Assembly: GCA_965224435.1 (NCBI GenBank)
Contig: OZ245048.1
Span: 744,001-808,000 of the forward strand
DNA from: JAJRQY01 sp965224435
GTDB lineage: Bacteria > Actinomycetota > Acidimicrobiia > Acidimicrobiales > SZUA-35
Direction of reading: 5' to 3'
DNA length: 64,000 nucleotides
Below are positions 53,364 to 61,436 of this stretch, piece after piece. Below the pieces are notes generated by a model. It saw only the letters and a program-made list of their open reading frames with translations, made no database searches and had not been told where the DNA came from. The translations under genes and the position numbers were made by a program. Every line of letters begins with the position of its first letter. Position 1 is the first letter of the stretch.

Positions 53364-54212
53364 ATGACTATGGCTTTTCCCCTACGATCGACGTCCTCGG
53401 CCTCATCACGAATGATGGCAGTGGGTTCAATCGCCTTCATCCTTGCCGTTTCCGGATGTGGTAGCTCACCCGGTATCGACGCGGGGGCTGCTCCCGAGTC
53501 ACTCCCGGTGGTGGAGACAACAACGACTTCTGAGCTAACCACAACTATTCTGATCTCATCAGTGGACGTGGACCGCTATTGCGAACTGATCATTGATTCT
53601 GATGCCACGTCGACGGCATTCTTTCAGGGTGACGATTCGAGTGACCCGGAGAAGATGAGAGAGTTCGTTGTCTCCTTGCAGGCCAGCACTGTCGAAGCAT
53701 TTGAGGTCGCTGACCTGTTGATCAAGGACGACGTAGCACTTCTTGTCGAAGAGTTGGATGACTTCGCCGTCGTCTTGTATGCCAACGACTACGACGTGGT
53801 CGCCACTTTTGACTACCTTGCCACTCAGCCAGACAATTCCACATGGATTGCGGCGAATGAAGCTGTCAGTGCTTACAACGAAGCGACCTGTGTTTCTCAG
53901 CCAGACGGGAGCACCACCGGTGAAATAGACCTTGCCCTTGAAGAGGCCGAACTCATCATGGAACTGTTGCAGACCCCGGATGGGTTTGATCTGGTGGTGC
54001 AGAACTTCACCCAGGAACTGCCTGACCTGTCGACTGAACAGTCCGAGTGCTTCGTGAGCGGGCTGACTGCTGAGCGTTGGGTCGCCTTGTCGAGTTTCGC
54101 TGGCGTCAACAGAGAAGACCTCGACATCAGCGACACCGGAGTCCAGGAAGTACTTGCCCTCATGGGAACCTGTGACATCCCACTGGAAGTCATGATGCCC
54201 GACGCCTCATGA
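53364..54212 (+). CDS. Exported lipoprotein, paralogue of the 52435 gene
   Basis: A 282-residue protein. Lipobox VSGC after a long signal segment, a Thr-rich linker, then VDVDRYCELIIDSDAT and a C-terminal domain with QSECFVSGLTAERW and GTCDIPLEVM. It lines up with its upstream neighbour over its whole length, with the Cys positions fixed. A TAGATG lies 5 bases before the ATG. The pair ends at a perfect hairpin (54216-54241). A local gene duplication is the likely origin. Confidence 0.7.
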   Translation: MTMAFPLRSTSSASSRMMAVGSIAFILAVSGCGSSPGIDAGAAPESLPVVETTTTSELTTTILISSVDVDRYCELIIDSDATSTAFFQGDDSSDPEKMREFVVSLQASTVEAFEVADLLIKDDVALLVEELDDFAVVLYANDYDVVATFDYLATQPDNSTWIAANEAVSAYNEATCVSQPDGSTTGEIDLALEEAELIMELLQTPDGFDLVVQNFTQELPDLSTEQSECFVSGLTAERWVALSSFAGVNREDLDISDTGVQEVLALMGTCDIPLEVMMPDAS

Positions 54213-54215
54213 TCA

Positions 54216-54241
54216 TCCTCCAAGTCTCAAGACTTGGAGGA
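54216..54241. terminator. Perfect 12-bp hairpin between convergent genes
   Basis: TCCTCCAAGTCT (54216-54227) and AGACTTGGAGGA (54230-54241) are fully complementary with a 2-base centre. It separates the lipoprotein gene from typA, which faces it by 37 bases. It probably ends both transcripts, though neither side has a clear T-run. Confidence 0.65.
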
Positions 54242-54248
54242 ATGAGCG

Positions 54249-56093
54249 TCAGCCCTTGGCTTCAACCTTGGCGCTCTTTCGCGCCTTGAGGATTCTGGCC
54301 CGAGCAACCGGGTCAAGATCGCTCTTGCGCAAGCGAATGTTCTCTGGCGTTACCTCGACACACTCATCGTCGGCGATGAACTCCAACGACTGCTCCAGTG
54401 AGAAAATCTTGGCTGGTGTGAGCTTGACGGTGTTGTCGGAGGAAGAAGCCCGGTGGTTGGTCAGCTGCTTTTCCTTGCAGACATTGACATCCATGTCTTC
54501 GGAGCGACTGTTCTCGCCAACAATCATGCCGCAATAGACGGTGGTTGTTGGTATGACGACCATGGCCGCCCGCTCCTGCAAGCTGATGAGGGCATAGGCC
54601 GTAACCGGGCCCTGGCGGTCAGCAACAAGCGAACCGGAGTGGCGAACACGAAGCTCGCCGAACCATGGTTCCATGTCTTCGAAGGTGTGGTTGAGAACAC
54701 CAGTGCCGCGAGTCTCGGTTAGGAATTCGGTTCGGAACCCAATGAGTCCTCGGGATGGGACCAGGTAGTCCAGGCGGACCCAGCCGGTGCCGTGATTGCT
54801 CATGTTTTCCATGCGACCCTTGCGGGCGGCAAGAAGCTGGGTGGTGGCTCCCAGGTGTTCCTCGGGAACATCGATGGTGACTCGCTCGACCGGCTCGTGC
54901 ACCTTGCCGTCGATTTCTTGGGTCACGACCTGCGGCTTGCCAACGGTGAGTTCGAATCCTTCGCGGCGCATCTGTTCCACCAGGATGGCCAGCTGAAGTT
55001 CGCCTCGGGCTTGAACTTCCCAGGTGTCGGGGCGCTCGGTGTCGAGCACGCGCAGGCTCATGTTGCCGACGAGTTCTTTGTCGAGGCGATCCTTGATCAT
55101 CCGGGCGGTGAGCTTCGTGCCTTCCTTGCCTGCCAGCGGTGAGGTGTTGACACCGATGGTCATGGAGAGAGCAGGCTCGTCAACCTTGATGACCGGCATT
55201 GGTCGAGGGTCTTCGGGATCAACCAGGGTCTCACCAATAAGAATGTCTTCGATACCGGACACTGCGACAAGGTCGCCGGGGCCAGCTTCGTCTGAAGGCA
55301 CGCGGGTGAGCGCGTGGGTGAGGTAGAGCTCGTTGATCTTGACTTTCTTGACGGTGCCGTCAACCTGGCTCAGCGCCAAGGCCTGCCCCTTTTTCAGGTT
55401 GCCGTTGACGATGCGACACATGGCCAGGCGACCAACGTAGGGGTCGGCGTCCAGATTGGTGACCCATGCCTGAAGTGGATGACCTTCTTCATAAGACGGT
55501 GCGGGCATGTGTTCGAGCAAGACCTTGAATAGGGGATCAAGGTCGGTGCCCTTGGTATCGGCATCGGTTGAAGCCCAACCGTCTCGGGCAGCGCAATACA
55601 GGATGGGGAAGTCCACCTGATCATCGCGGGCATCAATGTCAAAGAAGAGTTCGTAGACCTCATCGACAACCTCACTAATGCGAGCATCGGGTCGGTCAAC
55701 CTTGTTGATGACTAGGACGACGGGGAGGTCGCGGGCCAGCGCCTTGCGAAGCACGAAGCGGGTCTGGGGGAGAGGCCCTTCGGCGGCATCAACCAGCAGC
55801 ACGATGCCATCCACCATGGTGAGGGCTCGTTCGACCTCGCCACCGAAGTCGGCGTGACCAGGGGTGTCGACCACATTGATGGTGGTTCCCTCGTACTCAA
55901 CTGAGGTGTTCTTGGCCAGGATGGTGATGCCCTTTTCCCGTTCCAGGTCACCAGAGTCCATGACTCGTTCGGCCACGTCCTGGTTGGCTCGAAAGGCTCC
56001 GGTCTGTTGGAGCATGGCGTCAACCAGGGTGGTTTTGCCGTGGTCGACGTGGGCGACAATGGCGATGTTTCGAAGTTCGGCGCGTTGAGCCAT
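54249..56093 (-). CDS. typA: Translational GTPase TypA/BipA
   Basis: About 614 residues from ATG 56093. G1 is AIVAHVDHGKTTLVD, then G3 DTPGHADF and G4 NKVDRPDA. It has the EF-G-like order with DSGDLEREKGITILAKNTSV as switch 1. The C-terminal domain unique to TypA has RGLIGFRTEFLTETRGTG. TypA binds ribosomes under cold or stress conditions. Codons upstream to 56174 are not used. The region 56094-56372 towards ligB contains no gene that I can support. Confidence 0.95.
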   Translation of the reverse strand: MAQRAELRNIAIVAHVDHGKTTLVDAMLQQTGAFRANQDVAERVMDSGDLEREKGITILAKNTSVEYEGTTINVVDTPGHADFGGEVERALTMVDGIVLLVDAAEGPLPQTRFVLRKALARDLPVVLVINKVDRPDARISEVVDEVYELFFDIDARDDQVDFPILYCAARDGWASTDADTKGTDLDPLFKVLLEHMPAPSYEEGHPLQAWVTNLDADPYVGRLAMCRIVNGNLKKGQALALSQVDGTVKKVKINELYLTHALTRVPSDEAGPGDLVAVSGIEDILIGETLVDPEDPRPMPVIKVDEPALSMTIGVNTSPLAGKEGTKLTARMIKDRLDKELVGNMSLRVLDTERPDTWEVQARGELQLAILVEQMRREGFELTVGKPQVVTQEIDGKVHEPVERVTIDVPEEHLGATTQLLAARKGRMENMSNHGTGWVRLDYLVPSRGLIGFRTEFLTETRGTGVLNHTFEDMEPWFGELRVRHSGSLVADRQGPVTAYALISLQERAAMVVIPTTTVYCGMIVGENSRSEDMDVNVCKEKQLTNHRASSSDNTVKLTPAKIFSLEQSLEFIADDECVEVTPENIRLRKSDLDPVARARILKARKSAKVEAKG

Positions 56094-56372
56094 GGCAGTA
56101 CCTACTGAAGTGAGTTTGTGATGATTGTTCGGGCCGGGTTCATGGATCAGCCCTGTCAGTTGACGAGCTGGCATGGTTGACCAGTTGCACAGTCGGTTGA
56201 CCTCTTGCCAACGAACCGCATGAGGCTACTGGCATTCTGGGCCCGGGCGGTTGAATGCTCACGTGGGGTGGCACTATTCACTCTTCGTCGTCGAGCCTCC
56301 TGGAGCATCAGGAGCTGGCACCGGCAGCGTATTTCAATCGGAATCAGGGCTCAGGAGTTGCTCACCAGATCG

Positions 56373-57218
56373 TCAGCTTGGCTGATTCTCGAGGATGAGT
56401 AGGCCGTTGCTTGTATTGGATGTTGGGATGTGGGTGGCTCGATAGACCTCCTCAACCTGGTCATCAAGGGCACCTCGCATCACCAGCCACATCACCATCT
56501 CGATGCCTTCAGAACCGGCCTCACGCATGTATTCGGTGTGATCGATCTTGGATTGAGCCACCGGGTCATTCACGATTCGATCAAGGAACGCATTGTCATA
56601 GTCAGCATTGATCAGGCCGGCTCGCTCACCCTGCAACTGGTGAGAAAGGCCACCGGTTCCAAAGATCGCCACCCGTTCGTTGCCGGGAAACGACTCCACC
56701 GCTCGACGAATGGCCTTGCCCAAGTTGAAGCAGCGGTTACCCGTTGGTGGTGGATACTGAACGACATTGACGCAAAGCGGGATGACCTTGCACGGCCATT
56801 CTTCGGGCTGGTTGTACATGACGGACAGTGGAACGGTCAGCCCATGGTCGACGTCCATCTTGTTGGCGATGGTCATGTCGAACTCATCCAGGATGAGGGA
56901 CTCGGCTAGATGCCAGGCCATATCAGGATGGCCGTGAACGGTCGGAACTTGGCGTCGACCAAATCCTTCATCGGCTGGCATGAAACTCGGTGCGGTGCCA
57001 ATCACGAACGTAGGAATGAGTTCCAAGGAGAAGGCTGATGCATGATCGTTGTAGACAATGATGCAGACATCCGGCTTGGCCTTAGCCATCCACTCTCGGG
57101 CCGGTTCAACCTTGTCGAAGTAGGGCGCCCAGATGGGATCTTGAGTCATGCCATTGTCCATGGCGGCCCCAACGGCCGGGACATGGGACGTTCCGACTCC
57201 GGCGATGATCTCAGCCAT
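56373..57218 (-). CDS. ligB: Protocatechuate 4,5-dioxygenase, beta (catalytic) subunit
   Basis: About 281 residues from ATG 57218, overlapping the ligA stop by 8 bases. As in LigB, His12 (GTSHVP) and the His in YNDHASAF (about 59) are iron ligands, and a late Glu completes the site. The active-site segment TGGLSHQLQGER is also present. It opens protocatechuate between carbons 4 and 5 to 4-carboxy-2-hydroxymuconate-6-semialdehyde. It is cotranscribed with ligA, which encodes the small subunit. Confidence 0.93.
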   Translation of the reverse strand: MAEIIAGVGTSHVPAVGAAMDNGMTQDPIWAPYFDKVEPAREWMAKAKPDVCIIVYNDHASAFSLELIPTFVIGTAPSFMPADEGFGRRQVPTVHGHPDMAWHLAESLILDEFDMTIANKMDVDHGLTVPLSVMYNQPEEWPCKVIPLCVNVVQYPPPTGNRCFNLGKAIRRAVESFPGNERVAIFGTGGLSHQLQGERAGLINADYDNAFLDRIVNDPVAQSKIDHTEYMREAGSEGIEMVMWLVMRGALDDQVEEVYRATHIPTSNTSNGLLILENQPS

Positions 57219-57651
57219 TCGCTGCCGCCTCGTTAGAGAGTCCACACTGGTCGCTAGCTATCCGGTTGCCTTCGATGGGGCGCCCACCACTGGTCATCAT
57301 CTCGGCGAACTCTTCGATGGTGACTCCGGTCATTCCCGCCGCGAGGTGGCGGAAGGTCATGCCGTCATAGGCCGCCAACTTGAACGTGTAATAGACGTTT
57401 CCTCCCAGCTGCAGCATGCGTAACCATTGCCGTTTCTCGACTGATTCGCGTTGCTCGGGAGTGAAGTCCCACTGGTCCAGATAGACGGCTTCGTTGGCTC
57501 GCATGGCTTCGCGGTTGCATTCCTGCGCCAACGACATGCAGAACATGTTGAGGGCATAGCCGTCGCGGCAACGTTGTCCATCAAAGACATACGTTCCGGG
57601 GATGCTCTGATAGTCCCTGGTTGGGGGTGAGCCAGGAGAGGAAGTTTGCAT
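57211..57651 (-). CDS. ligA: Protocatechuate 4,5-dioxygenase, alpha (small) subunit
   Basis: A 146-residue protein of the LigA fold. The segments QWDFTPEQRESVEKRQWLRM, LQLGGNVYYTFKLAAYDGMT and the MTSGGRPIEGNR tail are family features. It covers the active site of LigB. Its promoter (TAGACA, 18-base spacer, TAAGGT) places transcription start near the ATG. It is the first gene of the ligA-ligB unit and divergent from ligC. Confidence 0.92.
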   Translation of the reverse strand: MQTSSPGSPPTRDYQSIPGTYVFDGQRCRDGYALNMFCMSLAQECNREAMRANEAVYLDQWDFTPEQRESVEKRQWLRMLQLGGNVYYTFKLAAYDGMTFRHLAAGMTGVTIEEFAEMMTSGGRPIEGNRIASDQCGLSNEAAANG

Positions 57652-57657
57652 GGTGCG

Positions 57658-57687
57658 ACCTTAGTTCTCGTGTGGGATTACTGTCTA
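57658..57687 (-). promoter_or_regulatory. Promoter of ligA-ligB, leaderless type
   Basis: On the minus strand, TAGACA (57687-57682), 18-base spacer, TAAGGT (57663-57658), 6 bases, ATG 57651. The remaining space to ligC, up to 57779, is the likely place for a regulator site; no clean inverted repeat was found there. Confidence 0.45.
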
Positions 57688-57779
57688 CAATCGGCCCAGT
57701 CAGTCGGGCCACATCTGAGTGGCTCAGCGAAATGGCTGACTAAATCACTGATTGAGCAGACAAGGTTGGAGTGTGCAAG

Positions 57780-58757
57780 ATGCGTGTAGTTCTGGCTGGT
57801 GAAGGGGCAATTGCCCGCAAGCATGCGGCTGCCCTTGATCGAATCAATGGAGTCGAGATTGTGTCGGTTGCTGGCGGCTTGGCGGATGACACAGCTGCTT
57901 TCGCCAAGGAGTTCGGGGTCGGCCATTGGTCCTTGGACCTGGACGAATGCCTGGCCCAAGACGGTGTTGACGCCGCCATCTTGACTACCCCAACCCAGAT
58001 CCACGCCAGTCAAGCGATCCAGGTCTTGGAGGCGGGCAAGCATGTATTGGTAGAGATCCCCATGTCCGATTCGTTGGCTGACGCACAAGCTCTGGTCTCG
58101 GCCCAGGAGAAGTCGGGCCTGACCGCCATGGTCTGTCACACCCGACGCTTCAACCCCAGCCATCAGTGGATCAACCAGCGAGTAGCCAGTGGTGAGCTGA
58201 CTCTGCAACACCTTGTGGTCAATACCTTCTTCTTCCGCCGAGAGAATAAGAACGCGTTGGGCAAGCCCCGCACATGGACCGACCACTTACTGTGGCACCA
58301 CTCCTGTCACACTGTCGACCTTTTCCAATATCAGACCGGCGTTCCCACGGTGGCAGCCTGGGCCCAACAAGGCCCCGTGCATCCAGAGCTCGGCATCTCC
58401 ATGGACATGTCCATTGGCCTGCGAAGTGAAAACGACCAGCTCTGCACATTGTCGCTGTCGTTCAACAATGAGGGGCCGCTTGGAACCTTCTTTCGCTACA
58501 TCTGCGACAACGGAACCTATATCGCTCGATATGACGAGTTGATTGACGGAAACGATGATCCGGTCGACTTGTCCGGAGTCGTCGTTGGTCCCGACGGTCA
58601 AGACCTGACCGACGGCATCGAGATCCAGAACCGTGAGTTCTTCGCCGCCATTGCTGAGGGACGAGAACCCAACGCCAGCGTGGCTCAATGCCTGCCGGTC
58701 ATGGCCAGCATTGACCAGATGGAACGGGGTTTGAATACGGTCGGAGTGTCGGGTTGA
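57780..58757 (+). CDS. ligC: 4-Carboxy-2-hydroxymuconate-6-semialdehyde dehydrogenase
   Basis: About 325 residues from ATG 57780, with GGAG 8 bases upstream. It has a Gfo/Idh/MocA fold with N-terminal VVLAGEGAIARKHAAAL and AGKHVLVEIPM. LigC-specific blocks are CHTRRFNPSHQW, NTFFFRRENKNALGKPRTWT and DHLLWHHSCHTVDLFQYQTG. It oxidises the ring-cleavage semialdehyde (as its hemiacetal) with NADP to 2-pyrone-4,6-dicarboxylate. The TGA overlaps the ligJ start (TTGA), showing coupling. Confidence 0.93.
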   Translation: MRVVLAGEGAIARKHAAALDRINGVEIVSVAGGLADDTAAFAKEFGVGHWSLDLDECLAQDGVDAAILTTPTQIHASQAIQVLEAGKHVLVEIPMSDSLADAQALVSAQEKSGLTAMVCHTRRFNPSHQWINQRVASGELTLQHLVVNTFFFRRENKNALGKPRTWTDHLLWHHSCHTVDLFQYQTGVPTVAAWAQQGPVHPELGISMDMSIGLRSENDQLCTLSLSFNNEGPLGTFFRYICDNGTYIARYDELIDGNDDPVDLSGVVVGPDGQDLTDGIEIQNREFFAAIAEGREPNASVAQCLPVMASIDQMERGLNTVGVSG

Positions 58758-59809
58758 TTATCGACTGCCATGGCCACTACACCACGGCCCCGGAGCCGCT
58801 GGGTGAGTACCGCGAGGCCCAGAAGGCTGCACTGGCCAATGATCCGACAAGCATTGGTTCCAAGGGCTCAATCGAGATCAGCGACGAGCAGATCCGCCAC
58901 AGTCTGGAAGGTGCCCAGCTGAAACTGCAACGCGAGCGGGGCACCGACCTCACCATCTTTTCACCACGAGCGAGCTGGATGGCCCACCACGTTGGCAATG
59001 AGCACACCAGCAAGTTCTGGACCCAGCACACCAACGAACTGATCCGTCGGGTCTGTGATTTGTATCCGCAGAACTTCGCTCCAGTTTGTGCCCTGCCCCA
59101 GTCACCTGGTGTGGACCTCACGACCTCGGTGGCCGAGTTGCGGCGCTGTGTGGAAGAGATGGGTTTCATTGGCTGCAACCTCAACCCCGACCCTTCTGGT
59201 GGGTGGTGGACGGGCAAGCCGCTGGACGACGAGTCGTGGTTTCCCCTTTATGAGGCCATGGCCGAACTGGATGTGCCGGCAATGGTGCATGTCAGCTCGG
59301 TCTGCAACGACAACTTCCATGCCACTGGCTCTCACTACTTGGGGGCTGACACCACGGCCTTCATGCAGGCCATGACATCTGGCTTGTTCGAACGGTTCCC
59401 AACGATGCGCTGGATCATTCCCCACGGTGGAGGGGCAGTGCCCTACCACTGGGGACGATTCAAGGGAATGGCCGAAGACTCCCAGCTCAAGGCCGACGCC
59501 GGCACCGGGCCCAGGTACTCAACCGTCGAGCAACTCCTGAACAATATCTACTTCGACACCTGCGTCTACCACCAGCCCGGGATCGACCTTTTGACGTCGG
59601 TGATCCCACCGGAGAACATCTTGTTCGCTTCAGAAATGGTGGGTGCAGTGCGGGGCATTGACCTCGAGTCTGGTCAGTATTACGACGACACCAAGCGCTA
59701 TGTCGAAGCGGCCCTGCTGACGGTGGATGAACGCCAAATGATTTTCGAAGACAATGCCCGCCGAGTTTTCCCTCGGCTCAACAACTATCTAGATGAGGCT
59801 TCACCATGA
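58754..59809 (+). CDS. ligJ: 4-Oxalomesaconate hydratase
   Basis: A 351-residue protein of the amidohydrolase-2 family with N-terminal IIDCHGHYTT (zinc His residues), VHVSSVCNDNFH and IIPHGGGAVPYHWGRFKG. It hydrates 4-oxalomesaconate to 4-carboxy-4-hydroxy-2-oxoadipate. The start is TTG, overlapping the ligC stop; the end overlaps ligK (ATGA). It is the LigJ type rather than the GalB type. Confidence 0.92.
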   Translation: MIIDCHGHYTTAPEPLGEYREAQKAALANDPTSIGSKGSIEISDEQIRHSLEGAQLKLQRERGTDLTIFSPRASWMAHHVGNEHTSKFWTQHTNELIRRVCDLYPQNFAPVCALPQSPGVDLTTSVAELRRCVEEMGFIGCNLNPDPSGGWWTGKPLDDESWFPLYEAMAELDVPAMVHVSSVCNDNFHATGSHYLGADTTAFMQAMTSGLFERFPTMRWIIPHGGGAVPYHWGRFKGMAEDSQLKADAGTGPRYSTVEQLLNNIYFDTCVYHQPGIDLLTSVIPPENILFASEMVGAVRGIDLESGQYYDDTKRYVEAALLTVDERQMIFEDNARRVFPRLNNYLDEASP

Positions 59810-60546
59810 GCGGATCAGTATCGTCTGAATCAGCACAGCCTGGACCGATGCAAAACCGCCATGTCGTGATTCGCAATATCGAACGGGCCGACGCTGGCAT
59901 CGCAGCAGCCATTGGGGCGACCGGTTCATCCACTGTGCATGAGGCCATTGGCCGCCGAGGTTTCTTGGGTCCAGACATTCGCCCGATCCAGCGTGGGGCT
60001 CGAATCGGGGGAACAGCGGTCACGGTGTTGGCCCATCCCGGTGACAATCTGATGATGCACGCCGCCATCGAGATGTGCCAGGAAGGTGACGTGCTGGTGG
60101 TGGCAACCACGGCACCTTCGACCACCGCCCTGTTTGGTGACCTGTTGGCCACGTCGCTGATGACCAGAGGTGTTCTCGGCCTGATCATGGGGGCCGGGGT
60201 TCGCGATATCGCCGACTTGAACGAGCTCGGTTTCCCGGTATGGACTCGGCACATCTCCTGCCAAGGTCCAGTGAAAGACACACCCGGCTCGGTCAATATC
60301 CCGATTGCCATCAACGGCCAGCTCATCAACCCGGGTGATGTGATTGCTGCCGACGATGATGGGGTCGTAGTGGTTGCTCGGGCCGAAGCCGATTGGGCCT
60401 TGGAACAATCCGAAGCCAGAGTTGGAAGAGAAGAAGGAACCCGAGCCAAGCTGGCTGCAGGTGAGCTTGGCCTCGACTTCTATGGCCATCGCCAACGACT
60501 GGAAGACTACGGCGTGCAATACCTGGACTCTGCCGCAGACCTCTAG
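59806..60546 (+). CDS. ligK: 4-Carboxy-4-hydroxy-2-oxoadipate aldolase
   Basis: About 246 residues of the RraA/HMG-aldolase fold. The segments GSSTVHEAIGRRGFLGPDIR, AVTVLAHPGDNLMMHAA and GLIMGAGVRDIADLNELGFP mark the class II pyruvate aldolase family. It splits the last intermediate into pyruvate and oxaloacetate. The ATG overlaps ligJ. The first 14 residues, Ser/Gly-rich, look dispensable. Confidence 0.92.
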   Translation: MSGSVSSESAQPGPMQNRHVVIRNIERADAGIAAAIGATGSSTVHEAIGRRGFLGPDIRPIQRGARIGGTAVTVLAHPGDNLMMHAAIEMCQEGDVLVVATTAPSTTALFGDLLATSLMTRGVLGLIMGAGVRDIADLNELGFPVWTRHISCQGPVKDTPGSVNIPIAINGQLINPGDVIAADDDGVVVVARAEADWALEQSEARVGREEGTRAKLAAGELGLDFYGHRQRLEDYGVQYLDSAADL

Positions 60547-60595
60547 CCGCTGGCCTTTCCGTCGACCTGCACTCTTGAACGAATAGGATCAGGAG

Positions 60596-61432
60596 ATGGT
60601 CGGATACGCAATCAAAACCCCACCCCAGCACGGCACGTGGCAGGAGTACCTGGATGTCTGGCGAGCAGCCGATGAAGCCGAGGTTTATGAGTCGGCCTGG
60701 AACTTCGACCACTTCTATCCGCTGACCGAACCACTGGACGGTACGTGCCTCGAAGGCTGGACGATGCTGGCTGCACTGGCCCAAGCGACCACGCGCATCC
60801 GTATCGGTTCCATGGTCAACGGCATGCACTACCGCCATCCCGCGGTCACCGCCAACATGGCTGTCACCCTTGACCACATCTCTGGCGGCCGTTTCATGCT
60901 TGGCCTTGGTGCCGGATGGATGGAACCCGAGTCTGAGGCGTACGGCATGCCCCTTGGCACCATCAAGGAACGCTGCGACCGGTTTGATGAAGGGGTCGAA
61001 GTCATCAAGATGCTGATGTCTCAAGACCACACCAACTTCGATGGCGAGTACTACCAGCTGGTAAATGCTCGCTGTGAGCCCAAGCCAATCCAGGATTCGA
61101 TCCCAATCGTGATTGGCGCCAAGGGCAAGAAGCGCACACTGAAGACGGTCGCGAAGTTTGCTGATCATTGGGACACGACCTTCCCCGCCGATACTGCCGC
61201 CTGGCAAGAACTCAGCGATGTGGTCGATGCCCATTGCGCCGACATCGGCCGTGACCCGTCAGAGATCCGGCGGTCCATCCACCTGGCCCTTAGCCAAGAC
61301 AGCGACCTTCCTGCGCTGGTGGATCAGGCCAACGAATTTGGCGAAGCAGGAGTCGACCTCGTCGTCTTCTCCATGCGCAACCCCTACCGGGCCAACGAGG
61401 TCACAGCGTTGGCCGAAGCGCTTAGTCGGTAG
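60596..61432 (+). CDS. F420-dependent LLM-class oxidoreductase
   Basis: A 278-residue luciferase-like (TIM-barrel) oxidoreductase. The segments FDHFYPLTEPLDG, TRIRIGSMVNGMHYRHPAV and GGRFMLGLGAGWMEPESEAYG fit TIGR03560-type F420-dependent enzymes. It could act on an aromatic or other lignin-derived compound, or serve a separate role. A TAGGAT is 6 bases before ATG 60596, but the gene follows ligK by 49 bases, so either a separate promoter or readthrough is possible. It implies F420, in line with cofC. Confidence 0.8.
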   Translation: MVGYAIKTPPQHGTWQEYLDVWRAADEAEVYESAWNFDHFYPLTEPLDGTCLEGWTMLAALAQATTRIRIGSMVNGMHYRHPAVTANMAVTLDHISGGRFMLGLGAGWMEPESEAYGMPLGTIKERCDRFDEGVEVIKMLMSQDHTNFDGEYYQLVNARCEPKPIQDSIPIVIGAKGKKRTLKTVAKFADHWDTTFPADTAAWQELSDVVDAHCADIGRDPSEIRRSIHLALSQDSDLPALVDQANEFGEAGVDLVVFSMRNPYRANEVTALAEALSR

Positions 61433-61436
61433 CCAT

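Noticed and set aside
56094..56372. Possible gene between typA and ligB
   Set aside because: The only open frame (from 56205) runs into the ligB end and has a basic, low-complexity composition. No start signal or family was seen.
57664..57779. Palindromic regulator site between ligA and ligC
   Set aside because: GTCTACAATC and GATTGAGCAGAC look loosely complementary but several positions mismatch and the spacing is long, so I do not claim an operator.
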